Source: an uncultured Bacteroidales bacterium
GTDB taxonomy: Bacteria; Bacteroidota; Bacteroidia; Bacteroidales; UBA932
Assembly (NCBI GenBank): GCA_900316675.1
Contig: ONDR01000007.1
Coordinates: 40,022-104,021, forward strand
Direction of reading: 5' to 3'
DNA length: 64,000 bases
The notes beneath the pieces are model-generated. The model ran no database searches. It had not been told where the DNA came from and saw only the letters and a program-made list of their open reading frames with translations. Shown here piece by piece: positions 25,630-33,994 of the stretch (position 1 is its first letter; every line of letters begins with the position of its first letter). Position numbers and translations under genes: made by a program.

Positions 25630-27624
25630 ATGAAACGGATCATTACCCTGACACTGACCTTGCTCCTCGCAGCAACATGTGCTTTTGCCGCAAAACAGAA
25701 AACCTACACGGTTGCATCGCCTGACAAACAGGTTTCTGCAACAGTTACAGTAGGCGAGGATGGAATCCTCTACACCGTGCAACGCGGTGAAAATCAGCTG
25801 CTTGCACCTTCAAAAATTTCTATGACCCTGTCAGACGGCATTGTCTATGGCCTGGCCGGCGACAAAGTGCGTAAGGTTCGCAGCCAGTCTGGTTCCGCCG
25901 TCAAGGACGCCATCCTTTACAAGAAGGCACAGGTGGTGGACAACTACAACCAGATTGTGCTGGAGTTCAAGGACTTCAACCTGGTTTTCCGCGCCTATGA
26001 CGATGGCGTAGCTTACCGCTTCGTGGGCAAGCGCAAGGGCGCTTACACCGTTGACGCAGAACAGGCTCAGTTCCGTTTCCCCGGAGATCCCAAGGCCTAT
26101 GTCAGCTACATAAGCCGTACTGCAGAAAATCTTGTAGATCAGTTGGTTAACTCTCAGGAGAGCTTGTACGACCATATTAACCTGTCTGCATGGGATACCA
26201 AAAAAGTTGCTTATGCACCGCTGCTTGTTGAGGCTCCCACAGGAGAGAAACTAGTTATCACAGAATCTGATCTGATTGACTATCCCGGCCTTAATTTCTA
26301 CTGCGCCGAGGGCGGTGTGGATGGCTTCTTCGCCCCCAGGCCTGCAAAAGAGAAGATAGGCGGCCACAATATGCTTCAGGGCGTCATCCTGGAAAGGGAA
26401 AAGTACATTGCAAAGTGCGATGGTCCCCGCGACTTCCCCTGGAGAACCATAATCGTAGCTCCCAAGGCTATCGACCTTATTGGAAACGACATGGTTTGGA
26501 AACTGGCCACAGACCCCGTCGGCGACTTCTCATGGGTTAAGCCCGGAAAGGTGGCATGGGACTGGTGGAATGCGTGGAACATTTACGGTGTGGACTTCCG
26601 CGCCGGAATCAACAATGACACATACAAGTATTATATAGATTTCGCTGCCAAATCCGGCATCGAATACGTGATTCTGGACGAGGGTTGGGCAGTCAACAAA
26701 AAGACTGACCTGATGCTTGTAGTTCCGGAGATCGACCTTCAGCTCCTTTGCGACTATGCCAAATCAAAGGGCGTAGGCCTTATACTCTGGGCTGGCTACA
26801 AGGCCTTTGACAAAGACATGGACGGCGTTTGCAAGCACTACAGCCAGATGGGCATCAAGGGCTTCAAGATTGACTTCATGGACCGCGACGACCAGGTAGT
26901 TGTGGACTTCTACTACAAGGCCGCAGAAGTGTGTGCAAAATACAATCTGATGGCGGACTTCCACGGAGCCTTCAAGCCTTCAGGCCTTAACAGGACCTGG
27001 CCCAACGTGGTTAACTTCGAGGGCGTTTACGGCCTGGAGCAGATGAAGTGGAGCGGCGGCGATATGGTTCCGCACGACGTTACTATTCCGTTCATCCGCA
27101 TGGTAGCAGGCCCTATGGATTACACCCAGGGCGCGATGCGCAATGCTACCAAAGGCAACTATCGTCCCGTAGGTTCAGAACCCATGAGCCAGGGCACCCG
27201 TTGCCGCCAGTTGGCTGAATACATGATATTCGAGGCCCCTCTGTCCATGCTTTGCGACAGCCCTTCAAACTATCTGAACGAGCCCGAATGCACTGACTTC
27301 ATAGCCAAGGTTCCTACCGTTTGGGACGAGACCGTTCCTCTTGCCGGCGAGGTTTCCAAATTCGTGGCTGTCGCCCGGCGCAGCGGCGATGTATGGTATG
27401 TAGGAGCCCTCACTGACTGGGATGCCCGCGAGATGGAGATTGACTTCAGTTTCCTTGCTCCCGGCAGGTATGTTGTGGACGTTTACAGGGACGGCGTCAA
27501 TGCCGACCGCGCAGCCCGCGACTACAAGAAGGAATTCATTACCGTTACCAATCAGGATAAGATCAACATCCTGCTTGCTCCCGGCGGCGGTTGGGCAGCT
27601 AAGATTGTTCCCTCGCCGAAGTGA
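25630..27624 (+). CDS. GH97 glycoside hydrolase, retaining alpha-galactosidase-like
   Basis: Secreted, 664 residues, signal peptide ending TCAFA. GH97 has an N-terminal beta-sandwich and a TIM barrel. The segment GFKIDFMDRDDQ contains the Asp that acts as nucleophile in retaining GH97 alpha-galactosidases, in contrast to the second GH97 at 53166. The frame closes with a single TGA at 27622. The next reading frame continues in phase into a phosphoesterase with no start codon of its own. Confidence 0.9.
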   Translation: MKRIITLTLTLLLAATCAFAAKQKTYTVASPDKQVSATVTVGEDGILYTVQRGENQLLAPSKISMTLSDGIVYGLAGDKVRKVRSQSGSAVKDAILYKKAQVVDNYNQIVLEFKDFNLVFRAYDDGVAYRFVGKRKGAYTVDAEQAQFRFPGDPKAYVSYISRTAENLVDQLVNSQESLYDHINLSAWDTKKVAYAPLLVEAPTGEKLVITESDLIDYPGLNFYCAEGGVDGFFAPRPAKEKIGGHNMLQGVILEREKYIAKCDGPRDFPWRTIIVAPKAIDLIGNDMVWKLATDPVGDFSWVKPGKVAWDWWNAWNIYGVDFRAGINNDTYKYYIDFAAKSGIEYVILDEGWAVNKKTDLMLVVPEIDLQLLCDYAKSKGVGLILWAGYKAFDKDMDGVCKHYSQMGIKGFKIDFMDRDDQVVVDFYYKAAEVCAKYNLMADFHGAFKPSGLNRTWPNVVNFEGVYGLEQMKWSGGDMVPHDVTIPFIRMVAGPMDYTQGAMRNATKGNYRPVGSEPMSQGTRCRQLAEYMIFEAPLSMLCDSPSNYLNEPECTDFIAKVPTVWDETVPLAGEVSKFVAVARRSGDVWYVGALTDWDAREMEIDFSFLAPGRYVVDVYRDGVNADRAARDYKKEFITVTNQDKINILLAPGGGWAAKIVPSPK

Positions 27625-29472
27625 AGAGAATCGGCTGTCCGTTTTGCATACATCACGGACAACCATTTCTCTTTTGGATCGCATTCTGTTAAGGATTTAA
27701 GCGATTGTATCAAGGATATCAACAGTCAGGAGGGCCTGGATTTCGTGCTCTTCGGCGGCGATATCACCGACTTTGGGGCCGATGACGAACTTGTGGCTGT
27801 AAAGCAGATGATGGATTCCCTCAGGTACAAGTACTATGTTGTGCCGGGAAACCATGACTGCAAGTGGTCAGAAAGCGGATGCAACACCTTCAAGAAGGTA
27901 TTCGGCTACGAACAGTTCAATTTCAAAGTCAAGGGATGGCGCTTCCTGGGCTGCAGCTGCGGCCCGGACATGCGCATGGCTCCCGCACTCATCCCCAGGG
28001 AAAGCATGCAGTGGCTCCGCAGCCTGGAGGCAGGGGAGCGCAGCGTGTTCGTGAACCACTTCCCCCAGGATACATCGGTCCTGAATTACTTCGACCTGAC
28101 AAAAGAGCTCAAACGCATTGGCGTCCAGTTCTATATCGGCGGTCATTGGCATACCAACAGGTCCCTGAACTTCGAGGGCATACCCGCAGTGCTGGGCCGC
28201 TCTTCAATGGAGGACAATAACAAAAAGGCTGGCTACAATATCTTTGAAATAGGGGATGACGGAAACGTCCTTATCACGGAGCGTCGCATTAATAAGAAAG
28301 GCAAATTTGTAGACCTCGAACCTTGGTACGAGAATACCCTCCGCCCGGTGCCTGAAACCCATGTTTACGATGCCGACGGAATATCGGACTCCTATCCATG
28401 GATGCGGTTTGATGTCAATAAAAAATACCCGCAGGTGCGGGAGGTATGGAAGTTCCATGAAGATGGCAACATTGCCTCCGGCTTCGCCCGACAGGGTGGC
28501 CGTGCATGGTACTCAACCTGCTCAGGAACAGTGAATTGCATCAATTTGGAAGATGGCTCCATAGTCTGGAGCAAGGATCTTCCGGGCAAGATATTCTCTA
28601 CTCCGGCCGTCGATGGCAACAGCCTTGTGCTGGGTTGTACGGACGGCAATATCTACTCCCTGGATGCCCGTGACGGCTCTGTTCTCTGGAGCGTCAAGAC
28701 GGCTAAATCCGTGCTCGGCTGCCCGGTAATCCGCAGCGGCAAGGTGTATGTGGGCGGCTCCGACGGCTGCTTCCGTTGCCTTGACCTTGCAACGGGTGCT
28801 GTTATCTGGAACTTCGACCAGGTTGAGGGCTTTGTAGAGTGCCGCGCCTGGGTGGACGATCAGCAGGTAGTTTTCGGTAGCTGGAAGAATAAGCTTTATT
28901 CATTGGAAGCGGCTACCGGTAAGTTGATGTGGACTTGGAGCTGCGAGCGTAAGATAAGGGTTTATTCTCCCGCCGGCACCTGGCCTGTCAAGTCTGCCGG
29001 ACGCATCTTCATTGCGGATCCCGACAGGCGCGTCTATGCTCTTGACGCCGCAACAGGAAAGCAGCTGTTTTACGTAAGCGGCGGCCGTGAGGCGATAGGT
29101 ATGTCGCAGGACGGATCGGCTATCTATGCCAAGACCATGTTCCACAAGTCCTATGCATTCCGTGCCGATGTCCCTGTACCGGAAAGCGGAAAGCTGCCCG
29201 TTAAGGATCAGCTATGGCATGTAGATAACGGCAGTGGCTACGAGATTGGTACTTCTGCTATATCAGAGATTGGCGGCATGGTGCTTACGCCTACGGACAA
29301 GGGCAATATCTTTGCCCTGGACGCCGCAGACGGCAAGCTACTGTGGTATCATAAGATTTCCATCGCCCTGGTTAATCCCATGGAGGTATGGAAAACAAAA
29401 GAAGGCAAGAAATATATTCTTGCCTCCGCAATGGATGGTGTGGTAGCTTTACTTGAAGTACCTGTTCAGTAA
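27625..29472 (+). CDS. Metallophosphoesterase with PQQ-like beta-propeller; start codon missing
   Basis: 615 codons open from the GH97 stop. The phosphoesterase motifs begin at once: YITDNH (DxH), FGGDIT (GD), PGNHD, FVNHF and GGHWH. From about residue 260 there are PQQ-propeller repeats (e.g. [32 protein letters not shown]). No ATG, GTG or TTG precedes the DxH motif in this frame. The first possible start (GTG 27745) would delete it. Either the TGA is read through, or a deletion removed the original start and signal peptide. The last 24 bp overlap rubrerythrin on the other strand. Confidence 0.7.
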   Translation, partial: RESAVRFAYITDNHFSFGSHSVKDLSDCIKDINSQEGLDFVLFGGDITDFGADDELVAVKQMMDSLRYKYYVVPGNHDCKWSESGCNTFKKVFGYEQFNFKVKGWRFLGCSCGPDMRMAPALIPRESMQWLRSLEAGERSVFVNHFPQDTSVLNYFDLTKELKRIGVQFYIGGHWHTNRSLNFEGIPAVLGRSSMEDNNKKAGYNIFEIGDDGNVLITERRINKKGKFVDLEPWYENTLRPVPETHVYDADGISDSYPWMRFDVNKKYPQVREVWKFHEDGNIASGFARQGGRAWYSTCSGTVNCINLEDGSIVWSKDLPGKIFSTPAVDGNSLVLGCTDGNIYSLDARDGSVLWSVKTAKSVLGCPVIRSGKVYVGGSDGCFRCLDLATGAVIWNFDQVEGFVECRAWVDDQQVVFGSWKNKLYSLEAATGKLMWTWSCERKIRVYSPAGTWPVKSAGRIFIADPDRRVYALDAATGKQLFYVSGGREAIGMSQDGSAIYAKTMFHKSYAFRADVPVPESGKLPVKDQLWHVDNGSGYEIGTSAISEIGGMVLTPTDKGNIFALDAADGKLLWYHKISIALVNPMEVWKTKEGKKYILASAMDGVVALLEVPVQ

Positions 29473-30000
29473 GCCGTAGAAGCCGGCGCCGTGGCGGGCC
29501 TCATCTTTGGCCATTTCGTGAACGGTGTCATGGATTGCGTCGTAGCCAAGCTTTTTAGCCTTACTTGCGATAGCAAGTTTGCCCTCGCATGCGCCGGCCT
29601 CTGCCTGATAGCGTTTCTCCAAGTTGGTCTTTGTGTCCCAAACGCATTCGCCAAGAAGCTCTGCGAACTTGGCGGCGTGCTCTGCCTCTTCAAAAGCGTA
29701 GCGCTTGAAGGCATCGGCAATCTCCGGGTAGCCTTCACGCTCTGCCTGGCGTGACATTGCAAGGTACATTCCCACCTCTGAGCATTCGCCGTTGAAGTGG
29801 TCCCTCAGGCCCTGCATGATTTCTTCGTCTTCTACGACTCCGTCTTTAAGATGATGCTCGCAAGCCCACTGGGGTTTGCCTTCATCTTCTTTAATCTCTA
29901 CGAATTTGGTTCCGGGAACCTTGCACTGGGGGCAACGCTCCGGGGGGTTCTCGCCTTCATAAACGTATCCGCATACGAGGCATCTGAATTTTTTCTTCAT
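29449..30000 (-). CDS. Reverse rubrerythrin (N-terminal rubredoxin + di-iron ferritin-like domain)
   Basis: 183 residues; reduces hydrogen peroxide in anaerobes. The rubredoxin site is at the N-terminus (C7, C10, C23, C26), the reverse of classical rubrerythrin. The ferritin-like part carries the [17 protein letters not shown] and [11 protein letters not shown]lu/His ligands. The -7 box TATCTTTG is at 30054-30047. It fits an obligate anaerobe. Confidence 0.93.
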   Translation of the reverse strand: MKKKFRCLVCGYVYEGENPPERCPQCKVPGTKFVEIKEDEGKPQWACEHHLKDGVVEDEEIMQGLRDHFNGECSEVGMYLAMSRQAEREGYPEIADAFKRYAFEEAEHAAKFAELLGECVWDTKTNLEKRYQAEAGACEGKLAIASKAKKLGYDAIHDTVHEMAKDEARHGAGFYGLLNRYFK

Positions 30001-30046
30001 ACTTAGTTATCCGTTTAGTTGTTGTTAGTTATAGTTTGTACGTTCT

Positions 30047-30054
30047 CAAAGATA
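30047..30054 (-). promoter_or_regulatory. -7 element of the rubrerythrin gene
   Basis: TATCTTTG on the minus strand, matching TAnnTTTG, 47 bp before the ATG. No clear TTTG at the usual spacing. Confidence 0.6.
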
Positions 30055-30084
30055 AGAAGAGATTCTTGAATAATCAATTGATTA

Positions 30085-30462
30085 TTATTTGTTTTTCTCT
30101 TCCAGTAAAGTCTTCAGTCCGTTTTTAATGTTACGGATTACAGAAATAGAGGAATAGGTAGCACCGGTTACTGCGTCATAGGGCTTCTTTACGGCCTCTT
30201 CTACTTTAAGGCCTACGGGGGCGTTAAGAAGACCGCCGTTAATAACCTTCCTGAAGTAGCCGGGAGTTTCCTGGTTGGGAAGGGCTTCTACCTTGACTAC
30301 TACGCAGTTAACCACTTTGATGATAAGTGGTGTAGGGCCGTTATATCCGGTGATGTTCTTGCAAATGTCTGTTGTGTTTACAACTACAGTGTCTGCCTGT
30401 GCTGCATTTGCCGCTACTGATATAGCTGCAATCCATGCAATAACAGTAAAGAGTTTCCTCAT
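30085..30462 (-). CDS. Exported FMN-binding-domain protein
   Basis: 125 residues with a signal peptide (cleavage near ANAAQA). The core matches the FMN-binding domain: GYNGPTPLIIKVV..., then TPGYFRKVINGG, and the flavinylation motif VTGATYSS with the acceptor Thr. It probably carries covalent FMN in the periplasm for electron transfer. No ApbE partner is in the window. The -7 element TATATTTG is at 30489-30482. Confidence 0.82.
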   Translation of the reverse strand: MRKLFTVIAWIAAISVAANAAQADTVVVNTTDICKNITGYNGPTPLIIKVVNCVVVKVEALPNQETPGYFRKVINGGLLNAPVGLKVEEAVKKPYDAVTGATYSSISVIRNIKNGLKTLLEEKNK

Positions 30463-30481
30463 AAGATTATATCATTTCTTA

Positions 30482-30489
30482 CAAATATA
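30482..30489 (-). promoter_or_regulatory. -7 element of the FMN-binding protein gene
   Basis: TATATTTG on the minus strand, 20 bp before the ATG at 30462. Confidence 0.6.
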
Positions 30490-30530
30490 GGAACTCAAAA
30501 CGTTATTTACAATACAAGCAAGTGGATGAT

Positions 30531-30564
30531 ACAAAAAAGGATGGCGATTTGCCATCCTTTTTGT
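30531..30564. terminator. Strong bidirectional terminator after tRNA-Arg
   Basis: ACAAAAAAGGATGGC, loop GATTT, GCCATCCTTTTTGT form a near-perfect stem with an A tract on one side and a T tract on the other. On the minus strand it directly follows the tRNA 3' end. Confidence 0.88.
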
Positions 30565-30637
30565 GACGCCTGCAGGATTCAAACCTGCGACCTTTTGATC
30601 CGTAGTCAAATGCTCTATTCAGCTGAGCTAAGGCGCC
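30564..30637 (-). tRNA. tRNA-Arg (anticodon ACG)
   Basis: 74 bases. The acceptor stem GGCGCCT pairs with AGGCGTC (one G-U), discriminator A; the CCA is not encoded. The anticodon stem TTTGA/TCAAA encloses loop CTACGGA, giving ACG. The T arm GCAGG-TTTGAAT-CCTGC is intact. It lies between rplS and a strong terminator. Confidence 0.95.
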
Positions 30638-30659
30638 ATTTCAAGGGTTAAACCCTTTA

Positions 30660-31037
30660 TTATTCTGCAGTCTCCTTAACTACGAGCTTCTTCTCCTGGA
30701 TACGTGCCTTCTTACCGGACAGGTTGCGGAGGTAGAAGATTCTTGCCCTGCGAACTTTACCAACCTTGTTGATCTCTATGCTCTCGATTGCGGGTGACTG
30801 GAAGGGGAAAATCCTTTCTACGCCAATACCGCTGGAAACCTTACGGATGGTGAAGGTCTTGGTGAAAGGATCAGCTCCTGAGATCTGGATCACTACACCT
30901 CTGAACTTCTGAAGTCTCTCTTTATCTCCCTCTTTAATCTTAAGGGTAACGGTGATAGTGTCACCGGCCTTAAATTTGGGGTATTCTGCAACTTTCTCGT
31001 TCTGGAAAGACTGCTCTACTAATTTAATCAAATCCAT
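30660..31037 (-). CDS. rplS: 50S ribosomal protein L19
   Basis: 125 residues; L19 stands at the 30S-50S interface. The typical pattern FKAGDTITVTLKIKEGDKERLQ, FRGVVIQ and GVERIFPFQSPAIESIE is present. The usual trmD/rimM/rpsP neighbours are absent. A -7 box TACATTTG lies at 31111-31104, giving a leader of about 60 bases. Confidence 0.97.
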   Translation of the reverse strand: MDLIKLVEQSFQNEKVAEYPKFKAGDTITVTLKIKEGDKERLQKFRGVVIQISGADPFTKTFTIRKVSSGIGVERIFPFQSPAIESIEINKVGKVRRARIFYLRNLSGKKARIQEKKLVVKETAE

Positions 31038-31103
31038 AATACTATGTACTTTAGCGCAACGTTACTGCATGTCTTGTAAGAGGTTGCTTTGTTTTTCGGG
31101 ACT

Positions 31104-31111
31104 GCAAATGT
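31104..31111 (-). promoter_or_regulatory. -7 element of rplS
   Basis: TACATTTG on the minus strand, 67 bp before the rplS ATG. Confidence 0.5.
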
Positions 31112-31151
31112 AGGTATAATTTATTTATCTGCAAACTTTTTCTTCAAAAAA

Positions 31152-32351
31152 TCAGAAATTTTCCCTCATTTTTTCAAAAAGGTCCCTGTCTTCGCGGTTC
31201 GGATCCGGCCTGAATGCCTCGTTATCCTTTATGCTTTCAAGTACTTCGCGTTCTTTCTTGGACAGCTTGCGGGGTATCCATACCAGGAATTTTACATAAA
31301 GGTCTCCGTTGCCGCTGCCGCTGTAGTTTTTAAGTCCGGGCATGCCTTTCCCCTTCAGCCTGACTATCGATCCGGACTGCGTTCCGGGCTCGACTTTAAC
31401 CTTGAAGGAGCTGTCCAGACCGGGGATGGTCACCTCTGTACCAAGCATGGCCTCCGTGACTGAAAGGGTATGAGTGTAGAACAAATCTTTTCCCTGACGA
31501 AGGAAGTACTGGTGGGGGAGTTCCTCTATCAGTACAAGCAGATCGCCCTTGGGGCCGCCCCACTGGCCTGCGTGTCCGGCACCGGTTACGGTAAGCTGCA
31601 TGCCGTTCTCTACGCCTGCGGGTATGTTAACCTTTACTGATACTCTCTTTCTTACAACGCCGGTTCCACCGCAGCTGCGGCAGGGATTCTTGATCTCTTT
31701 ACCGGTACCGCCGCAATATGAGCAGGTGGTGTAAGTTATGGTCTGTCCAAAGATGCTGCGGGAAACATGCTCTTCCTGGCCGCTGCCGTGGCAGTGAGAG
31801 CAGGTCTGGATGTCGCTGGCGTTCTTTGTCCCCTTGCCGTCGCAATCAGGGCAGGGCTCGCTGCGCTCGATGCTGACTTCTTTCTCTACGCCGCGGGCGA
31901 TTTCTTCAAGGGTGAGCTTTACGCGAGTGCGGATGTCGCGGCCGCGGAAAACCCTCTCCTGGGGCCTTGCACTCCGTCTTCCGCCAAAACCTCCGCCAAA
32001 CATATTGTTAAGGAAGTCGTTCAGGCCGCCGCCAAATGCTCCGCCGAAGCCTGCGCCTCCGAAGAGGTCTTCGAAGTTGATGTTGGAGAAGTCCGGCGCA
32101 CCCTGTCCGTCAAGTCCGGCGTGACCGAAGCGGTCGTACTTGGCCTTCTTGTCGGGGTCGCTCAGCACGGAATAAGCCTCTGAAGCTTCCTTGAAGATTT
32201 CTTCTGCCTTCTTCTTTTCTTCTTCAGAGTCGTTTACGTGCTTATAGGGGTGCCATTTAAGCGTAATCTGCTTGTAGGCAGACTTAATCTCGTCTGCCGA
32301 TGCATTCTTGTTTACGCCAAGGACCTCGTAGTAATCTCTTTTTGCTGCCAT
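31152..32351 (-). CDS. dnaJ: DnaJ co-chaperone with HPY in place of the HPD motif
   Basis: 399 residues, type I DnaJ: J domain (1-70), Gly/Phe-rich linker, four CxxCxGxG zinc motifs (CPDCDGKG, CSHCHGSG, CSYCGGTG, CRSCGGTG) and C-terminal substrate-binding domains. In the J domain the invariant HPD loop reads H34-P35-Y36 (codon TAT at 32246-32244), followed by KHVND where KNPGD is usual. The Asp normally triggers DnaK ATP hydrolysis. The rest is well conserved, so it is an intact gene with an altered key residue. It lies 11 bp after grpE. Confidence 0.93.
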   Translation of the reverse strand: MAAKRDYYEVLGVNKNASADEIKSAYKQITLKWHPYKHVNDSEEEKKKAEEIFKEASEAYSVLSDPDKKAKYDRFGHAGLDGQGAPDFSNINFEDLFGGAGFGGAFGGGLNDFLNNMFGGGFGGRRSARPQERVFRGRDIRTRVKLTLEEIARGVEKEVSIERSEPCPDCDGKGTKNASDIQTCSHCHGSGQEEHVSRSIFGQTITYTTCSYCGGTGKEIKNPCRSCGGTGVVRKRVSVKVNIPAGVENGMQLTVTGAGHAGQWGGPKGDLLVLIEELPHQYFLRQGKDLFYTHTLSVTEAMLGTEVTIPGLDSSFKVKVEPGTQSGSIVRLKGKGMPGLKNYSGSGNGDLYVKFLVWIPRKLSKKEREVLESIKDNEAFRPDPNREDRDLFEKMRENF

Positions 32352-32362
32352 ATTCTAACCTC

Positions 32363-32902
32363 CTATTGGCCCACTACAACTTTTGCATACCTAAGTATCT
32401 TTCCGTCAAGCAGATATCCGGTCTGGATAACGTCGTAAACCATACCTTTCTTTTCCGGTTCTGCCACGGGAATCATAGCCTCTGCCTCGTGGAAGTCAGT
32501 GTCGAACTTCTTGCCCTGGGCTTCGATTCTTTCGAGTCCGCGGGTCTTGAGGTAGGCGAATAGCTTGTTGTAGATGAGTCCGGTGCCTTCTTTTGCGGCC
32601 TGGTCCTGAGATTTTTCAAGTATCTTCATTGCGCTCTCGCAGTCGTCCAGGACGGGCAGAAGGCCTTTGATGGTATCTGCTGCGGCGCTGCTGACGATGG
32701 ATGCGTGCTCTTCCTTTGTCCTCTGGCGGAAGGTGTTGAATTCTGCCAGAAGCTTAAGGTAGTCGTTCTTCTCTGTTGCAAGGTCGTTCTTTGCTTTTTC
32801 AAGCTCTTCTTTTACCTTTGCGAGTTCTTCTTCCATTGCCTTAATGCGTTCATCTTCAGCAGGTTTCGCTGTCTGCTCCTTATTCTTTTTATCTTTTGCC
32901 AT
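32363..32902 (-). CDS. grpE: GrpE nucleotide exchange factor
   Basis: 179 residues. An acidic, Lys/Glu-rich N-terminal coiled coil (about 20-75) precedes the conserved core: LLPVLDDCESAM, and EAQGKKFDTDFHEAE ending in GYLLDGKILRYAKVVV. It recycles ADP from DnaK. It is upstream of dnaJ in an operon; dnaK is not in the window. Confidence 0.95.
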   Translation of the reverse strand: MAKDKKNKEQTAKPAEDERIKAMEEELAKVKEELEKAKNDLATEKNDYLKLLAEFNTFRQRTKEEHASIVSSAAADTIKGLLPVLDDCESAMKILEKSQDQAAKEGTGLIYNKLFAYLKTRGLERIEAQGKKFDTDFHEAEAMIPVAEPEKKGMVYDVIQTGYLLDGKILRYAKVVVGQ

Positions 32903-33014
32903 GATATAGCTTCTTTGTTCTTTTTATTGTTCGTCCGTATTTACCCACAAAAAAACTGCCAATCCATTCATATATGACAGATTGTCAGTTTGTGCAGCAT
33001 TGAGATTTGTGAAG

Positions 33015-33115
33015 CATTAAGACCAGGGGTGGGTTGAAAGGTCGTGCCACCCCCGGCTAGGGGGAACGTCGCGCAGCGACAAGGGGGTCCGTCAACCCAG
33101 CCCCTGGTCTTAATG
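33015..33115. repeat. Gene-3'-end structured element, copy 2 (after mazG)
   Basis: Outer arms 33015-33037 and 33092-33115 pair almost perfectly (CATTAAGACCAGGGG... with its complement). The core 33038-33091 contains the hairpin GTCGC-GCA-GCGAC and a CCCCC/GGGGG stem. It is nearly identical, on the opposite strand, to copy 3 apart from the hairpin tip. The right arm ends 3 bp from the mazG stop codon. Confidence 0.85.
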
Positions 33116-33118
33116 TGT

Positions 33119-33994
33119 TTATAATCCTTTGGCCTTACCTTCATCCCAAATGGCATCCATCTGGGCAAGAGTAAGATCATGCAAAGACTGCCCTTTGCGG
33201 ATAGTCTGCTCCTCAAGATAAGTAAAACGACGTTTGAACTTAGCACAAGCACGCTGTAGAGCAGTATCCGGATTCAAACCATAAAGACGCCCGGCATTGA
33301 TAACAGCGAACATATAGTCACCCAACTCCTCTTCTGCACGATCATAAGCAGCCCTGAACTCCTCTGACGAACCCTCCTCGGGAGCCAGAACAGAAGGATC
33401 CACATGACCGCCGGCGGCAGCCATGGCGTCAAGCTCGGCGCGAAATTCACCCATCTCCTCCTTAACCTTGTCCCAAACCTGCTGCGGCTCTTCCCAATCG
33501 AAGCCCACTCCGCGAGCCTTATCCTGCATAGAAAGCGCCTTAAGGACGGACGGCGTAGAATTGGGGATGCCGGAGAGCACCCTCTTGTTGCCGCCTTTTT
33601 CCTTGGTTTTGATGGTCTCCCAATTCTTGGACACCTCTTCCGGGGTCAGGCCCTCGCTTTTGGCCGGACTGCCATCCGGAGCAAAGATGTGCGGATGGCG
33701 GAAGATCATCTTCTGGCACAGTTTCTCTGCCACGTCGGCAATGTCGTACTTACCCTCCTGCTCTGCGATTTTGGAATAAAAGACGATGTGCAGAAGGACG
33801 TCGCCCAGCTCTTTTTTCAACTCTTCGTCGTTGTGGGCCATAACGGCATCGGACAGTTCATAAACCTCCTCTACCGTCATAGGACGCAGTGTATCAATTG
33901 TTTGCGCCTTGTTCCAGGGACAGTTCTCCCTAAGGCGGTCCATAACATCCAAAAGGCGTCCGAAGGCCGCCAGTTTTTCTTCTCTACTGTGCAT
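33119..33994 (-). CDS. mazG: Nucleoside triphosphate pyrophosphohydrolase
   Basis: 291 residues with two MazG domains. The EEVYELSDAV and KKELGDVLLHIVFYSKI segments give the EExxE...ExxD metal site; the second domain has EEELGDYMFAVIN. It cleaves non-canonical NTPs and lowers cellular NTP pools. It overlaps the upstream gene by 11 bp. Confidence 0.94.
   Translation of the reverse strand: MHSREEKLAAFGRLLDVMDRLRENCPWNKAQTIDTLRPMTVEEVYELSDAVMAHNDEELKKELGDVLLHIVFYSKIAEQEGKYDIADVAEKLCQKMIFRHPHIFAPDGSPAKSEGLTPEEVSKNWETIKTKEKGGNKRVLSGIPNSTPSVLKALSMQDKARGVGFDWEEPQQVWDKVKEEMGEFRAELDAMAAAGGHVDPSVLAPEEGSSEEFRAAYDRAEEELGDYMFAVINAGRLYGLNPDTALQRACAKFKRRFTYLEEQTIRKGQSLHDLTLAQMDAIWDEGKAKGL

Noticed and set aside
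27622..27624. TGA as a sense codon (alternative genetic code)
   Set aside because: TGA ends many other genes here, for example at 1203 and 437-438, and RF2 is encoded. If it is read, it is a local event.
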